From the NCBI GenBank assembly GCA_963762165.1, contig CAVXJN010000003.1, positions 186,001 to 250,000 on the forward strand: a stretch of 64,000 nucleotides of DNA, read 5' to 3'. Source of the stretch: CAVXJN01 sp963762165 (GTDB lineage: Bacteria; Pseudomonadota; Gammaproteobacteria; JASBUN01). Every line of letters begins with the position of its first letter. Positions within the stretch are counted from its first letter, which is position 1. The notes under the pieces were generated by a model. The model had not been told where the DNA came from. It saw only the letters and a list, made by a program, of their open reading frames with translations, and searched no databases. Below are positions 1 through 8,638 of the stretch, one piece after another. A program made the position numbers and the translations under genes.

Positions 1-863
1 TCGCCTGCCACTGCGTGCTGCTCAACGGTACCGGAATGCTGTTCGTGTCCAAGTTTCATGTGCCGACATTGCGCAAGCTGCTGCCGCGGGCGACGATCAT
101 GATGGGCGTGCCGACGTTTTACACCCGCCTGCTTGGCGACCCCGACTTCAACCGCGACGATTGCCGCAACATTCGTCTATTCATCTCCGGGTCGGCGCCC
201 TTGCTGGAACAAACCTTCGAGGAATTCCAGAATCGTACCGGGCATACCATTCTCGAACGCTACGGCATGACCGAAACCGGGATGAATGCGTCCAATCCGG
301 TGGACGGTGAACGCATCCCGGGCACCGTCGGCTTCCCCCTGCCGGGCGTGACGCTGCGCGCGGTCGATGACCGCGACCAGCCGCTGCCGGCTGGCGAAGT
401 CGGCCAGTTGCAGGTCAAGGGCGACAACGTGTTCCAAGGCTATTGGCGCATGCCGGAAAAGAGCGCCGAGGAATTCACCGCCGACGGCTTTTTCCGCACC
501 GGCGATCTAGGCAAAATCGATTCCAAAGGCTATGTCTCCATTGTCGGCCGGGCCAAGGATCTGGTCATCAGCGGCGGCTACAACGTTTACCCCAAGGAAG
601 TGGAGACGTTCGTCGACGAACTCGACGGCGTGCTAGAGTCGGCGGTAATCGGCCTGCCCCATGCCGATTTCGGCGAAATGGTGGCGGCAGTGATCGTGCC
701 GCGGGCGAACAGCCAACTTGATGAACAACAGATCATCAATACGTTGAAGCAACGACTGGCAGGATATAAGGTCCCGAAACGAATATTCTTTGTCGAATCC
801 CTGCCACGCAATACCATGGGAAAAGTACAGAAAAAAGCGTTACGAGAACAATTCAGCGACTGA
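1..863 (+). CDS. matB: Malonyl-CoA synthetase-like acyl-CoA ligase, C-terminal part
   Basis: The gene enters from the left edge; the reading frame is open from the first bases, so the N-terminal part is missing. The visible protein is the second part of an ANL-superfamily AMP-forming ligase: an ERYGMTETG adenylate-binding motif, the FRTGDLG motif with its ribose-binding Asp, a hinge around GRAKDLVISGGYNVYP, and the C-terminal catalytic Lys in PRNTMGKVQKK. The MMGVPTFYTRLL segment and overall pattern resemble malonyl-CoA synthetases (malonate + CoA + ATP). Fine substrate specificity cannot be proven without the N-terminal pocket; another short-chain acyl-CoA synthetase is the alternative. A five-gene ABC importer starts about 340 bases downstream on the same strand, so the ligase may activate an imported acid. 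That link is inference. Confidence 0.8.
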   Translation, partial: ACHCVLLNGTGMLFVSKFHVPTLRKLLPRATIMMGVPTFYTRLLGDPDFNRDDCRNIRLFISGSAPLLEQTFEEFQNRTGHTILERYGMTETGMNASNPVDGERIPGTVGFPLPGVTLRAVDDRDQPLPAGEVGQLQVKGDNVFQGYWRMPEKSAEEFTADGFFRTGDLGKIDSKGYVSIVGRAKDLVISGGYNVYPKEVETFVDELDGVLESAVIGLPHADFGEMVAAVIVPRANSQLDEQQIINTLKQRLAGYKVPKRIFFVESLPRNTMGKVQKKALREQFSD

Positions 864-1203
864 TGCGCGGCTGCGCGGCGAACGCAGAGCCGCCCCGCGC
901 AGGAATCTTCAAGTTGTCGTGCGGCGCTCTCGGGCCGCACACCCGGTCGCGGGCAGCCAATTCTACATCGCTCGCTGCACGCGGCCGGTCGACCCTGCTG
1001 GTCAGGGAATGCCGGGGTGGACAATCACAGGCATGGCTGCCAAAGGCCGGGACCGGCCGCCGCGGTGTGCACACCAAATACCGCCGGCTGCAGTCGCGGT
1101 TGCGAAGGTGGCTTTGGCCTTGCGCATAGTGGGATCCAACCGCCTCGACTAGATTGAGCGATGTACCGCGTAACAACGCGCATTAAAAGAAGGGAGCAGA
1201 GCT
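864..1203. other. Intergenic stretch before the ABC importer, no gene seen
   Basis: These 340 bases are GC-rich and hold only short frames without a ribosome-binding site or a recognisable protein. The last bases contain GGGAG a few nucleotides before the ATG of the substrate-binding protein gene, a good Shine-Dalgarno site. A promoter for the importer is expected here, but I could not place convincing -35/-10 hexamers. Confidence 0.5.
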
Positions 1204-2583
1204 ATGGCTGACAATAAAGACGACGATACCCCCGAAAACAAAAACAATTGGACCCGCCGACGCATCTTGAAAACCGGCGTGGCAACCGCGATTGCCGCTG
1301 GCGTAGGCCCCATGTTCTTCGTTCGTAACGCCTGGGCGGAAGAATCCATCGGCACCTTCCCTGTGAAAGGTTCGACGGTCAAATTCGGCTTCAATGTACC
1401 GCAAACCGGCGCCTATGCCGATGAAGGCGCCGACGAGCTTCGTGCCTACAAGCTGGCCGTCAAGCACCTCAACGAAGGCGGCGGCATGCTTGAAACCATG
1501 AAACCGAGTTCGTTGAAGGGCAGCGGCGTTCTGGGCAAGAAGGTCGATTTCGTGGTCGGCGACACCCAGACCAACCCCGACGCCGCCCGCACCAGCGCCC
1601 GTCGCATGATCGAGCGCGACCGGGTGATCATGTTCGGCGGCGGCTCCTCCAGTGCCGTTGCGATCGCGCAGCAGTACCTGGCGCAGGACATGGGCGTGAT
1701 CTTCATGTGCGGCCTGACCCACTCCAACGACACCACGGGTAAAGACCGGCGCCGTTACGGCTTCCGCCACTTTTTCAACGCCTATATGAGCGGCAAAGCC
1801 CTCGGTCCGGTGCTCGCCAAGGCCTATGGCAAGGACCGGCGTGCGTTCCACCTCACCGCCGACTACACCTGGGGCCACACCCAGTACCAGTCGATCAAGG
1901 AATTTACCGAGAAACAGGGCTGGACCACGGTCAACAACATCATGACTCCGTTGGGCACCACGGACTATTCCCAGTTCCTGACCGCAGTTCTCAATTCCGA
2001 TGCCGACGTGCTGGTGCTCAATCACTATGGCAAGGACATGGTGAATTCGCTGACCCAGGCGGTACGCTTCGGCATGCGCGACATGCAGAAGAACGGCAAG
2101 GACATGCAGATCGTGGTACCGCTCTATAGCCGCCTCATGGCCCAGGGCGCCGGCGCCGACAACATCGACGGCGTATATGGAACCACGAACTGGAACTGGA
2201 CCCTGGACGACCCGGGCTCACAGGCGTTCGTCAAGGCGTTCGAGAAGGAGTACAACTTCCCGCCGTCCCAGGCTGCGCAAACCTGCTACGTCCAGACCCT
2301 GCTGTACGCCAACGCGTGCGAGAAAGCGGGCACGTTCTATCCGCCGGAAGTGATCAAGGCGCTGGAGGACTCCCGTTTCACCGGCATCGGTCCGGGCGAA
2401 GCGTTCATGCGCAAGGAAGACCACCAGTGCTTCAAAGATATTCTGGTGGTGCAGGGCAAGGGCTCGAAGGACAAGAAAGGCGAATACGATCTGCTCAAGA
2501 TCGTCGAGAAAGTGCCGCGTGACGATGTGATCTATCCCGTGGATACGTTCCCCGGCGAATTGGGTCCGTACAAACCGGCCTGA
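1204..2583 (+). CDS. ABC transporter periplasmic substrate-binding protein, branched-chain amino acid type
   Basis: This 459-residue protein is a Peripla_BP_6 (LivJ/LivK/UrtA-like) type I binding protein that captures substrate in the periplasm for the permeases and ATPases encoded next. A TRRRILKTG motif near residue 18, followed by a hydrophobic stretch ending NAWA, is a twin-arginine signal peptide, so the protein is probably exported folded through Tat (tatABC lies near 47 kb). The mature part begins with a typical KFGFNVPQTGAYADEGADE segment and has the FGGGSSSA ligand-pocket loop. GGGAG precedes the ATG. Substrates of this family range from amino acids and amides to urea and aromatic or short-chain acids, so the ligand is not known. 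The acyl-CoA ligase upstream makes an organic acid plausible. Confidence 0.88.
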   Translation: MADNKDDDTPENKNNWTRRRILKTGVATAIAAGVGPMFFVRNAWAEESIGTFPVKGSTVKFGFNVPQTGAYADEGADELRAYKLAVKHLNEGGGMLETMKPSSLKGSGVLGKKVDFVVGDTQTNPDAARTSARRMIERDRVIMFGGGSSSAVAIAQQYLAQDMGVIFMCGLTHSNDTTGKDRRRYGFRHFFNAYMSGKALGPVLAKAYGKDRRAFHLTADYTWGHTQYQSIKEFTEKQGWTTVNNIMTPLGTTDYSQFLTAVLNSDADVLVLNHYGKDMVNSLTQAVRFGMRDMQKNGKDMQIVVPLYSRLMAQGAGADNIDGVYGTTNWNWTLDDPGSQAFVKAFEKEYNFPPSQAAQTCYVQTLLYANACEKAGTFYPPEVIKALEDSRFTGIGPGEAFMRKEDHQCFKDILVVQGKGSKDKKGEYDLLKIVEKVPRDDVIYPVDTFPGELGPYKPA

Positions 2584-2589
2584 GCTAGG

Positions 2590-2624
2590 ATGCGCTGTGG
2601 CTGCGACCTGCGGCCACAGCGCAT
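2590..2624 (+). terminator. Strong intercistronic hairpin after the binding-protein gene
   Basis: A perfect 12-bp stem (ATGCGCTGTGGC with GCCACAGCGCAT) and an 11-base loop starts a few bases after the stop codon. It is followed by TTTCCC rather than a long T-run. It is best read as a partial terminator or mRNA-stabilising hairpin giving more binding protein than permease, as in many importer operons. Confidence 0.55.
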
Positions 2625-2687
2625 TTCCCAAATTCCAGACGACAGGATCCGCCGCCCGCCAAGGGCGCCGATCTTGAGGATGTGCGC

Positions 2688-3590
2688 ATGTCCGGCAGTC
2701 TCGTCAATGCCATCTTTCTGCAGTTTCTTACCGGGCTCCAACTCGGAGCGATCTATGCACTGATCGCCCTCGGATTGACCCTCATATTCGGAACCCTGGG
2801 CGTGGTCAACTTCGCCCACGGTGCGCTATACGGCATCGCCGCCTACGCCGCGGTCATTATCGCCGCCAAACTGGGCTTCATTGCTGCCATCATTCTGGTG
2901 CCAATGTTGCTGTTCGTAATCGGACTGGCGCTGGAGCGCGGCTTGATCCAGTTCTTCTACGACCGGCCTCATACGGACCAGATCCTGGTGACCTTCGGCG
3001 TCGCCATCGTCGTCGAAGAAGGCTTGAAGTGGATTTTCGGCTCCAACAATCTGCCGTTCCCGACGCCATCCTGGGGCGGCGGCATCGTTCGCCTGCACGA
3101 ATGGGTGCCGTTCCTGCATGGGTTCGTCGCTTTCCCTAAATGGCGCTTGATTCTGATCGGCGTATCGCTGCTGGTAATCGTTGCCCTGTTCCTACTGTTG
3201 CAATTCACCCGCTTCGGCTTGGTGGTGCGGGCCGGTATGCGCGATGCCGAAATGGTGAGCTTTCTCGGAGTCAACATTTCCCGCCGCTTCGCGGCGGTGT
3301 TCGGTATCGGCTCGATGATCGCCGGCATCGCCGGCGTGTTTGGCGGTCCCATCACCCAGGTCACGCCCGGTGTCGGCATGCAGTTGCTGGTGCCGTCGTT
3401 TCTGGTGGTGGTGATCGGCGGAATGGGGTCGATGGCCGGCGCTTTGATCGCGTCGGTCATGCTCGGCATGGCACTGTCGTTCAGCGCCGAGTATTCGGCC
3501 ATTCAGCAGATCATCATCTACCTGGTAGCCGTGGTGGTGCTGTTGGCACGCCCCCGCGGACTCATGGGCAAGAAAGGAATTTTCGAATGA
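2688..3590 (+). CDS. livH: ABC transporter permease, LivH type
   Basis: This 300-residue, very hydrophobic protein is the first inner-membrane permease of the importer. It shows the LivH hallmarks: an N-terminal GLQLGAIYALIALGLTLIFG helix, the GVVNFAHG loop and a C-terminal region ending in an ARPRGLMG motif. I place the start at the ATG at 2688 because GAGGA lies 7 bases upstream; an in-frame GTG at 2682 is too close to that site. It overlaps the next permease by the ATGA arrangement, implying translational coupling. The symbol reflects family, not proven leucine transport. Confidence 0.87.
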   Translation: MSGSLVNAIFLQFLTGLQLGAIYALIALGLTLIFGTLGVVNFAHGALYGIAAYAAVIIAAKLGFIAAIILVPMLLFVIGLALERGLIQFFYDRPHTDQILVTFGVAIVVEEGLKWIFGSNNLPFPTPSWGGGIVRLHEWVPFLHGFVAFPKWRLILIGVSLLVIVALFLLLQFTRFGLVVRAGMRDAEMVSFLGVNISRRFAAVFGIGSMIAGIAGVFGGPITQVTPGVGMQLLVPSFLVVVIGGMGSMAGALIASVMLGMALSFSAEYSAIQQIIIYLVAVVVLLARPRGLMGKKGIFE

Positions 3591-4657
3591 GCGCGCCAGC
3601 TGTTCCCCGTTCCTTGGGCCACGAGATTCTGGTGGTGGCCATATTTGCCGCGGTGGTCCTGACCATGCCCTGGTGGCTGCCGTTGATCGGCGGCTATCAG
3701 GCGCTGGCGTCCAAGATCGCAATTTGGGGCCTTTTCGCCCTCGGTTTCGACGTCCTGCTGGGCTTCACCGGTTACTTGTCATTCGGCCACGCGGCCTTTT
3801 TCGGCACCTCAGCCTATACCACCGGCCTCATGCTGAAACACGTATCGGCGCACATCCTGCCGGCCATGGCAGTGAGTCTGACCGTCACTATCGTGTTGGC
3901 GTTGGTTCTCGGAGTTTTGATTTTGCGCCGGTCGGGCATCTATTTTTCGATTCTCACATTGGCGTTCGGCGAAATGCTTCACGCCGCAGCCTTGTCGATC
4001 TTCGCCGACTGGACTGGCGGCGACAACGGCCTGACCATGAGCACCAAGCCGGTGCTGCTCGGTTGGGAAATGCAGGGGATGCGCATATTTTATCTGTGCG
4101 CCGTACTGCTCGTGATCGGCTACATCATTGCCCGCCAGATCAAGCGCTCGCCGTTGGGCTTGATGCTGCAAGCCATCAAGGAAAACCCCATGCGCCTGGC
4201 CTACAGCGGTGTCAGCGTGATGCGCTACAAAATTACCGCATACATGATCAGCGCGGTATACGCCGGCGTCGCCGGCTCGTTGATGGTGATCTACGAGCCC
4301 TATGTGGCGACCAATTTCATGCACTGGTCCACGTCTGGCCAAGTCGTCATCATGTCCGTGATCGGTGGCGTCAACACCTTGCTCGGTCCGATACTGGGCG
4401 CCGGATTCATGCTTTATTTCGAGAACGTGGTACAGGGCATGATCGGCGAACAGTGGCGTCTGGTGCTCGGGCTCATTTTCGCACTGATCGTAATCTTCCT
4501 GCCCGGCGGGTTCATGGATATCGGTCGGCGGGTGCGCAAGGCGATCGGCCGCGCGGTTTCCGAGCGGCGCAACAACGTGCCCGATGCGCCGGGCTCCATC
4601 GCCGAAGAGCGCGAATACGGACGCAACCCCAAGTCCAGTTCCACAACCGAGTATTGA
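3587..4657 (+). CDS. livM: ABC transporter permease, LivM type
   Basis: This 356-residue protein is the second permease subunit. It has multiple membrane helices, the GYLSFGHAAFFG motif typical of LivM, and a second-half EAA-like loop around LGLMLQAIKENPMRLAYSG that should contact the ATPases. The frame is open further upstream, but the ATG overlapping the LivH stop codon (ATGA) is the natural start and gives the usual family length. About 35 polar residues follow the last helix. The adjacent ATPase gene starts 13 bases after the stop. Confidence 0.87.
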   Translation: MSAPAVPRSLGHEILVVAIFAAVVLTMPWWLPLIGGYQALASKIAIWGLFALGFDVLLGFTGYLSFGHAAFFGTSAYTTGLMLKHVSAHILPAMAVSLTVTIVLALVLGVLILRRSGIYFSILTLAFGEMLHAAALSIFADWTGGDNGLTMSTKPVLLGWEMQGMRIFYLCAVLLVIGYIIARQIKRSPLGLMLQAIKENPMRLAYSGVSVMRYKITAYMISAVYAGVAGSLMVIYEPYVATNFMHWSTSGQVVIMSVIGGVNTLLGPILGAGFMLYFENVVQGMIGEQWRLVLGLIFALIVIFLPGGFMDIGRRVRKAIGRAVSERRNNVPDAPGSIAEEREYGRNPKSSSTTEY

Positions 4658-4670
4658 ATCCGAGTCCATC

Positions 4671-5441
4671 ATGCCGAGTAGCAGCAACCCCTTGCTAAAG
4701 GTCACCGGCGTCAGCAAACGCTTTGGCGGCCTGCAAGCATTGAGCAATGTCGATCTTCAAGTTCGTCAAGGATCGATCCACGCCATCATCGGCCCCAATG
4801 GCGCCGGCAAATCCACGCTGCTGAATGTATTGGTCGGCCTGACCGAGGCCGACGCAGGCACTGTGGAGTTCGACGGTAAACCGTTGCGCGGTCTGCAGCC
4901 CCATACCATCATCCAGCGCGGCATCGCCCGGGTTTTCCAAACGCCGCAGATCTTTCCCGGCATGAGCCTGGTGCAGAATGTGGCCATTGCCGCGCTGGCC
5001 AAACGTGACGGCCAATACGCATTCCGCGGCCGCGAGATCCTGCGCCCGAGTCACCCGATCATGCAGGAATCCGCGGACGTCCTCACGCGTGTGGGACTCG
5101 GTAATCATTTGCATCAGGAAGCGCAGCATCTTTCGCGGGGCGACAAGCGCCGCCTGGAACTGGCGGTGTGCTTGGTCGCCCACCCGCGCCTGCTGTTGCT
5201 GGACGAGCCGACCGCCGGTATGTCGCGACACGATACCAACCGCACCATCGATCTGCTGAAGAAAATCCAGGAAACGGGGATGACCAAGGTCGTCATCGAA
5301 CATGACATGCACGTGGTATTCAGTCTCGCCGAGCGGATCACCGTGTTGGCCCAGGGGACGGTGATCGCCAGCGGCACTGCCGAGGAAGTGCGCGCCGATC
5401 CGAAAGTCAAAGAAGCCTATCTCGGGAGTGGCCACCGATGA
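4671..5441 (+). CDS. livG: ABC transporter ATPase, LivG type
   Basis: This 256-residue ATPase has Walker A (GPNGAGKST), a Q-loop (FQTPQIFPGMS), a signature-region motif LSRGDKRRLELA and Walker B (LLLLDEPTAG) followed by the switch His in VIEHDM. The signature LSRGD departs from canonical LSGGQ but is in the range seen in LivG proteins. A frame extends upstream into livM, but the ATG at 4671 gives the family N-terminus (LLKVTGVSKRFGG). The stop overlaps the next start as ATGA. It powers import together with the second ATPase. Confidence 0.87.
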   Translation: MPSSSNPLLKVTGVSKRFGGLQALSNVDLQVRQGSIHAIIGPNGAGKSTLLNVLVGLTEADAGTVEFDGKPLRGLQPHTIIQRGIARVFQTPQIFPGMSLVQNVAIAALAKRDGQYAFRGREILRPSHPIMQESADVLTRVGLGNHLHQEAQHLSRGDKRRLELAVCLVAHPRLLLLDEPTAGMSRHDTNRTIDLLKKIQETGMTKVVIEHDMHVVFSLAERITVLAQGTVIASGTAEEVRADPKVKEAYLGSGHR

Positions 5442-6169
5442 GTACCGTTCCTGCTGCGAATCAAGAACCCTATTTTTCCTGCCGCGCCGTACATTCCTAT
5501 TACGGCGAGAGCTACATCGTCCAGGGAATCTCATTCGACATCCAGAAGAGTCAGGTGGTCGCACTGCTGGGGCGCAACGGGGCCGGCAAAACCTCGACCC
5601 TGCGCACCATCGCCCGCGCCCATGAGCCGCACATCAACGGCGGCGAGATCTGGCTGGATGGGCAGCCGCTGCATAAGATGAAATCCCACCAGGCGGCCCG
5701 CGCCGGCGTGCAGTTGGTACCGGAGGACCGGCGCATCATTCCCGGCATCAGCGTCGAGGAAAATCTAATCATCGCCCAGGTGTCCGAGCCCCGCGGCTGG
5801 GAGCTGGAGCGCATCTATGAACATTTTCCGCGCCTCGCCGAACGCCGTCGCCAGGAGGCGGTAACGCTATCGGGAGGCGAACAGCAGATGCTCGCCATGG
5901 CCCGCGCAGTAGCGCGCGAGTTGAAGTTGCTCCTGCTCGACGAACCCTATGAAGGTCTGGCGCCGCAGATTGTGCGTGAGATCGAAGACATCGTCGGTGA
6001 GATCAAACAACTGGGCATCACCACCATCATCGTCGAACAGAATGCGGTCGCCGCTCTGGAACTCGCCGACAGCGCCATCATCCTGGACATGGGCGAAATC
6101 GTGTTCCAAGGACCCGCCCAGGCGGTACTCGATGACCAGGAGTTGCGGGAGGAATATCTGGCGATTTGA
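5438..6169 (+). CDS. livF: ABC transporter ATPase, LivF type
   Basis: This 243-residue protein is the second ATPase. It has Walker A (GRNGAGKTS), the LivF-typical PEDRRIIPGISVEENL segment, signature LSGGEQQML, Walker B (LLLLDEPYEGLAP) and the switch-region VEQN. The ATG overlaps the livG stop. It is the last gene of the importer operon; the next gene is convergent. A short GCCGTT microrepeat follows the stop, and no clear intrinsic terminator is visible. Confidence 0.87.
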   Translation: MSTVPAANQEPYFSCRAVHSYYGESYIVQGISFDIQKSQVVALLGRNGAGKTSTLRTIARAHEPHINGGEIWLDGQPLHKMKSHQAARAGVQLVPEDRRIIPGISVEENLIIAQVSEPRGWELERIYEHFPRLAERRRQEAVTLSGGEQQMLAMARAVARELKLLLLDEPYEGLAPQIVREIEDIVGEIKQLGITTIIVEQNAVAALELADSAIILDMGEIVFQGPAQAVLDDQELREEYLAI

Positions 6170-6190
6170 GCCGTTGCCGTTGCCGTTGCC
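6170..6190. repeat. Short GCCGTT tandem repeat
   Basis: Three perfect copies of GCCGTT and a partial fourth lie between the livF stop and the convergent aldehyde dehydrogenase gene. It is a simple-sequence tract with no evident function and a possible site of slippage. Confidence 0.6.
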
Positions 6191-6219
6191 GGAACTCAGG
6201 CGCCGACAGCACGGCTCGA

Positions 6220-7578
6220 TCAGCGAAGCCAGATCGTCTTGGCATTGACGAACTCGCGAATGCCGTGATGGGACAGCTCGCGGCCATAGCCGGAGCGTTT
6301 GATGCCGCCAAACGGCAGGCGCGGGTCACTCTTGACCAGGCCGTTGACGAACGCCGAACCGCATTGCAAACGCCGCGCAAGCCGCTCACCCCGGACGGTG
6401 TCGCGGGTCCAGACACTACCGCCCAGCCCGAAACCACTGTCATTGGCAATGCGCAGCGCGTCGTCCTCGTCCGCGGCGCGAATCACGATCGCCACCGGTC
6501 CGAACAGTTCCTCCCGGTAGGCGGGCATGGCCGGCGTCACCCGGTCCAGGATCGATGCCTGGTAATAGGCGCCCGGCCCGTCTATGGGCTCGCAGCCGAT
6601 CAGCGGCTCAGCTCCGGCGTCGATGGAATTGCGCACTTGTCGATGCAACTCATCGCGCAGATCACTTCGTGCCATCGGCGCCAGCCGGGTTCCCTCCTGC
6701 ATCGGATCGCCCGGCTGTAGTTGTGCCACGGCTTCGCGGAACCGGGCCAGGAATTCATCGGCCACCGCCTCGACCAAGATGAAGCGCTTGGCGGCGATGC
6801 AACTCTGGCCGCAATTCATGTAGCGGGAGCTGACTGCCTGCTGCACGGCCCAGTCCAAGTCCGCGTCTTCGAGCACCACGAATGGATCGGAACCGCCAAG
6901 TTCGAGGACAGTCTTCTTCAGCGAATTACCGGCAGTCGCGGCGACAGCCCGCCCCGCCGGCTCGCTGCCGGTCAATGTCACCGCGTGCACGCGGTCATCC
7001 TCGATGATCTGCTGCACCTTTGCCGATCCGATCACCAGATTCTGAAACACACCGTGCGCGAGACCGGCGGCGCGAAACACGTCTTCGATCGCCTGCGCGC
7101 ACTGCGGGACATTGGAGGCATGTTTGAGCAGCGCCGTATTGCCGGCCAGCAGTCCCGGGGCGGCAAAGCGAAATACCTGCCATAAGGGAAAATTCCACGG
7201 CATGACTGCCAGCACCGTGCCCAAGGGTTGATAGGCGACCAAACTGCGCCCGGCGTCGGTGTCGATGATTTCGTCAGCCAGGAACTGGGCGCCGTGCGCT
7301 GCATAGAACTCGCACGCCCACGCGCATTTCTCCACTTCGCCGCGGGATTCGGTCAGGAGCTTGCCCATTTCCCGGGTCATGAGCTGCGCCAGACCTTGCT
7401 TACGCTGGCGCAACACCTCGGCCGCGCTGCGCAGCAAGCTGGCGCGCTCGGTGACCGGCGCTGCGCTCCATTGGTCGGCTGCGGCAGCACTCGCAGCCAG
7501 GGCTTGTTCGATGCGCTCCTCGTCCCACGCTTCGAAGGTTTTCAGGATTGCGCCGTCGGCCGGGTTGATCGATCGCAT
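6220..7578 (-). CDS. NAD(P)-dependent aldehyde dehydrogenase, succinate-semialdehyde type
   Basis: This 452-residue aldehyde dehydrogenase oxidises an aldehyde to the acid. It has the cofactor-binding segment PWNFPLWQVFRF, the general-base Glu in ELGGSDP, the catalytic Cys in MNCGQSCIAAKR, and the C-terminal FGGIKRSGYGREL loop typical of GabD1/Sad succinate-semialdehyde dehydrogenases. The ATG at 7578 is chosen because GGAG precedes it and because it gives the usual INPADG start; a 13-residue upstream extension is in frame but unsupported. It faces livF convergently and is probably monocistronic. Substrate is inferred from family resemblance; other semialdehydes are possible. Confidence 0.85.
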   Translation of the reverse strand: MRSINPADGAILKTFEAWDEERIEQALAASAAAADQWSAAPVTERASLLRSAAEVLRQRKQGLAQLMTREMGKLLTESRGEVEKCAWACEFYAAHGAQFLADEIIDTDAGRSLVAYQPLGTVLAVMPWNFPLWQVFRFAAPGLLAGNTALLKHASNVPQCAQAIEDVFRAAGLAHGVFQNLVIGSAKVQQIIEDDRVHAVTLTGSEPAGRAVAATAGNSLKKTVLELGGSDPFVVLEDADLDWAVQQAVSSRYMNCGQSCIAAKRFILVEAVADEFLARFREAVAQLQPGDPMQEGTRLAPMARSDLRDELHRQVRNSIDAGAEPLIGCEPIDGPGAYYQASILDRVTPAMPAYREELFGPVAIVIRAADEDDALRIANDSGFGLGGSVWTRDTVRGERLARRLQCGSAFVNGLVKSDPRLPFGGIKRSGYGRELSHHGIREFVNAKTIWLR

Positions 7579-7672
7579 CTTAACTCCACGCCTGGGTACT
7601 GTATTATGATCGAACACGAAGTATAGACGTTCCCCACGCGGGGCACGTGGTCGCGGAAGGGTTGTTGAAACG

Positions 7673-8638
7673 ATGAGATATCAGCGCGTGTGCATATTGG
7701 GTGGTGCCGGATTCGTCGGCCGGCATCTGGCCATGTTGTTGTGCGAGCGCGGCCATCAGGTCCGTATCCTCACCCGCAACCGGGAGCGGCATCGCAGCTT
7801 GCTGGTGCTGCCCAATATTCAGTTGAACGAAGCGAATGTCCACGATACGGCTGCGCTGCGCCAGCAACTGGAGGGCTGCGACGCGGTCATCAACCTGGTC
7901 GGAATTCTCAACGAAAAAGGTCACGACGGGAGCGGTTTTCGCAAAGCCCATGTGGAATTGGCGGAGAAAGTCATCAAAGGCTGCCGCGACGTGGGCATCG
8001 AACGGCTGCTGCACATGAGCGCCTTGCAAGCGGACGCCGAACGCGGACCGAGTCACTACCTGCGCAGCAAGGGTGAAGCCGAAAAGCGCGTCCATGCCGC
8101 GGCTTCGGACCGCCTCCATGTCACCAGCTTTCAGCCCTCGGTCATCTTCGGACCCGAAGACAGTTTCTTCAATCGCTTTGCGAAGCTACTGAAACGCACG
8201 CCGCTGGTTTTTCCCCTGGCAAGTCCGGACAGCCGCTTTGCCCCGGTATTCGTCGGCGACGTCGCCGCGGCATATGCCAACAGCCTGGAGCGGCGGGAAA
8301 CCTTCGGCCATCGCTATAGCTTGTGCGGTCCGCGCGTTTACAGTCTGCGCGAGCTGGTAGCGTACACCGCGCGCTGCATCGGCGTGCGGCGCAAAATCAT
8401 CGGGCTCAGCCCCGCAGCATCGCGTTTGCAGGCCCGGCTGCTGGAATTCGTTCCCGGCAAACCGATGTCCCGCGACAACCTCGCATCCTTGTCGGTGGAC
8501 TCCGTATGCCGCGGCAACGACCTGGCCGCACTGGGGATCGAGCCGACCTCCATCGAAGCGGTTGTCCCGCAATATCTCGCCCGACGGCAAGCGCGGGATT
8601 TCTACGATCGATTCCGATCCTTGGCCCGACGGGGCTGA
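7673..8638 (+). CDS. NDUFA9-like NAD(P)-binding protein (atypical SDR)
   Basis: This 321-residue protein has an N-terminal Rossmann GGAGFVGRHLA motif, the short-chain-dehydrogenase-like segment YLRSKGEAEKRV and a SVIFGPEDSFFNRFA stretch that marks the complex I NDUFA9 subfamily of atypical SDRs. Bacterial members bind NAD(P) but their reaction is unknown. A SAM-dependent methyltransferase related to a complex I assembly factor (midA) is encoded 8 kb away, but nothing links them. The 3' end overlaps the convergent metallopeptidase gene by 37 bases. Confidence 0.8.
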   Translation: MRYQRVCILGGAGFVGRHLAMLLCERGHQVRILTRNRERHRSLLVLPNIQLNEANVHDTAALRQQLEGCDAVINLVGILNEKGHDGSGFRKAHVELAEKVIKGCRDVGIERLLHMSALQADAERGPSHYLRSKGEAEKRVHAAASDRLHVTSFQPSVIFGPEDSFFNRFAKLLKRTPLVFPLASPDSRFAPVFVGDVAAAYANSLERRETFGHRYSLCGPRVYSLRELVAYTARCIGVRRKIIGLSPAASRLQARLLEFVPGKPMSRDNLASLSVDSVCRGNDLAALGIEPTSIEAVVPQYLARRQARDFYDRFRSLARRG

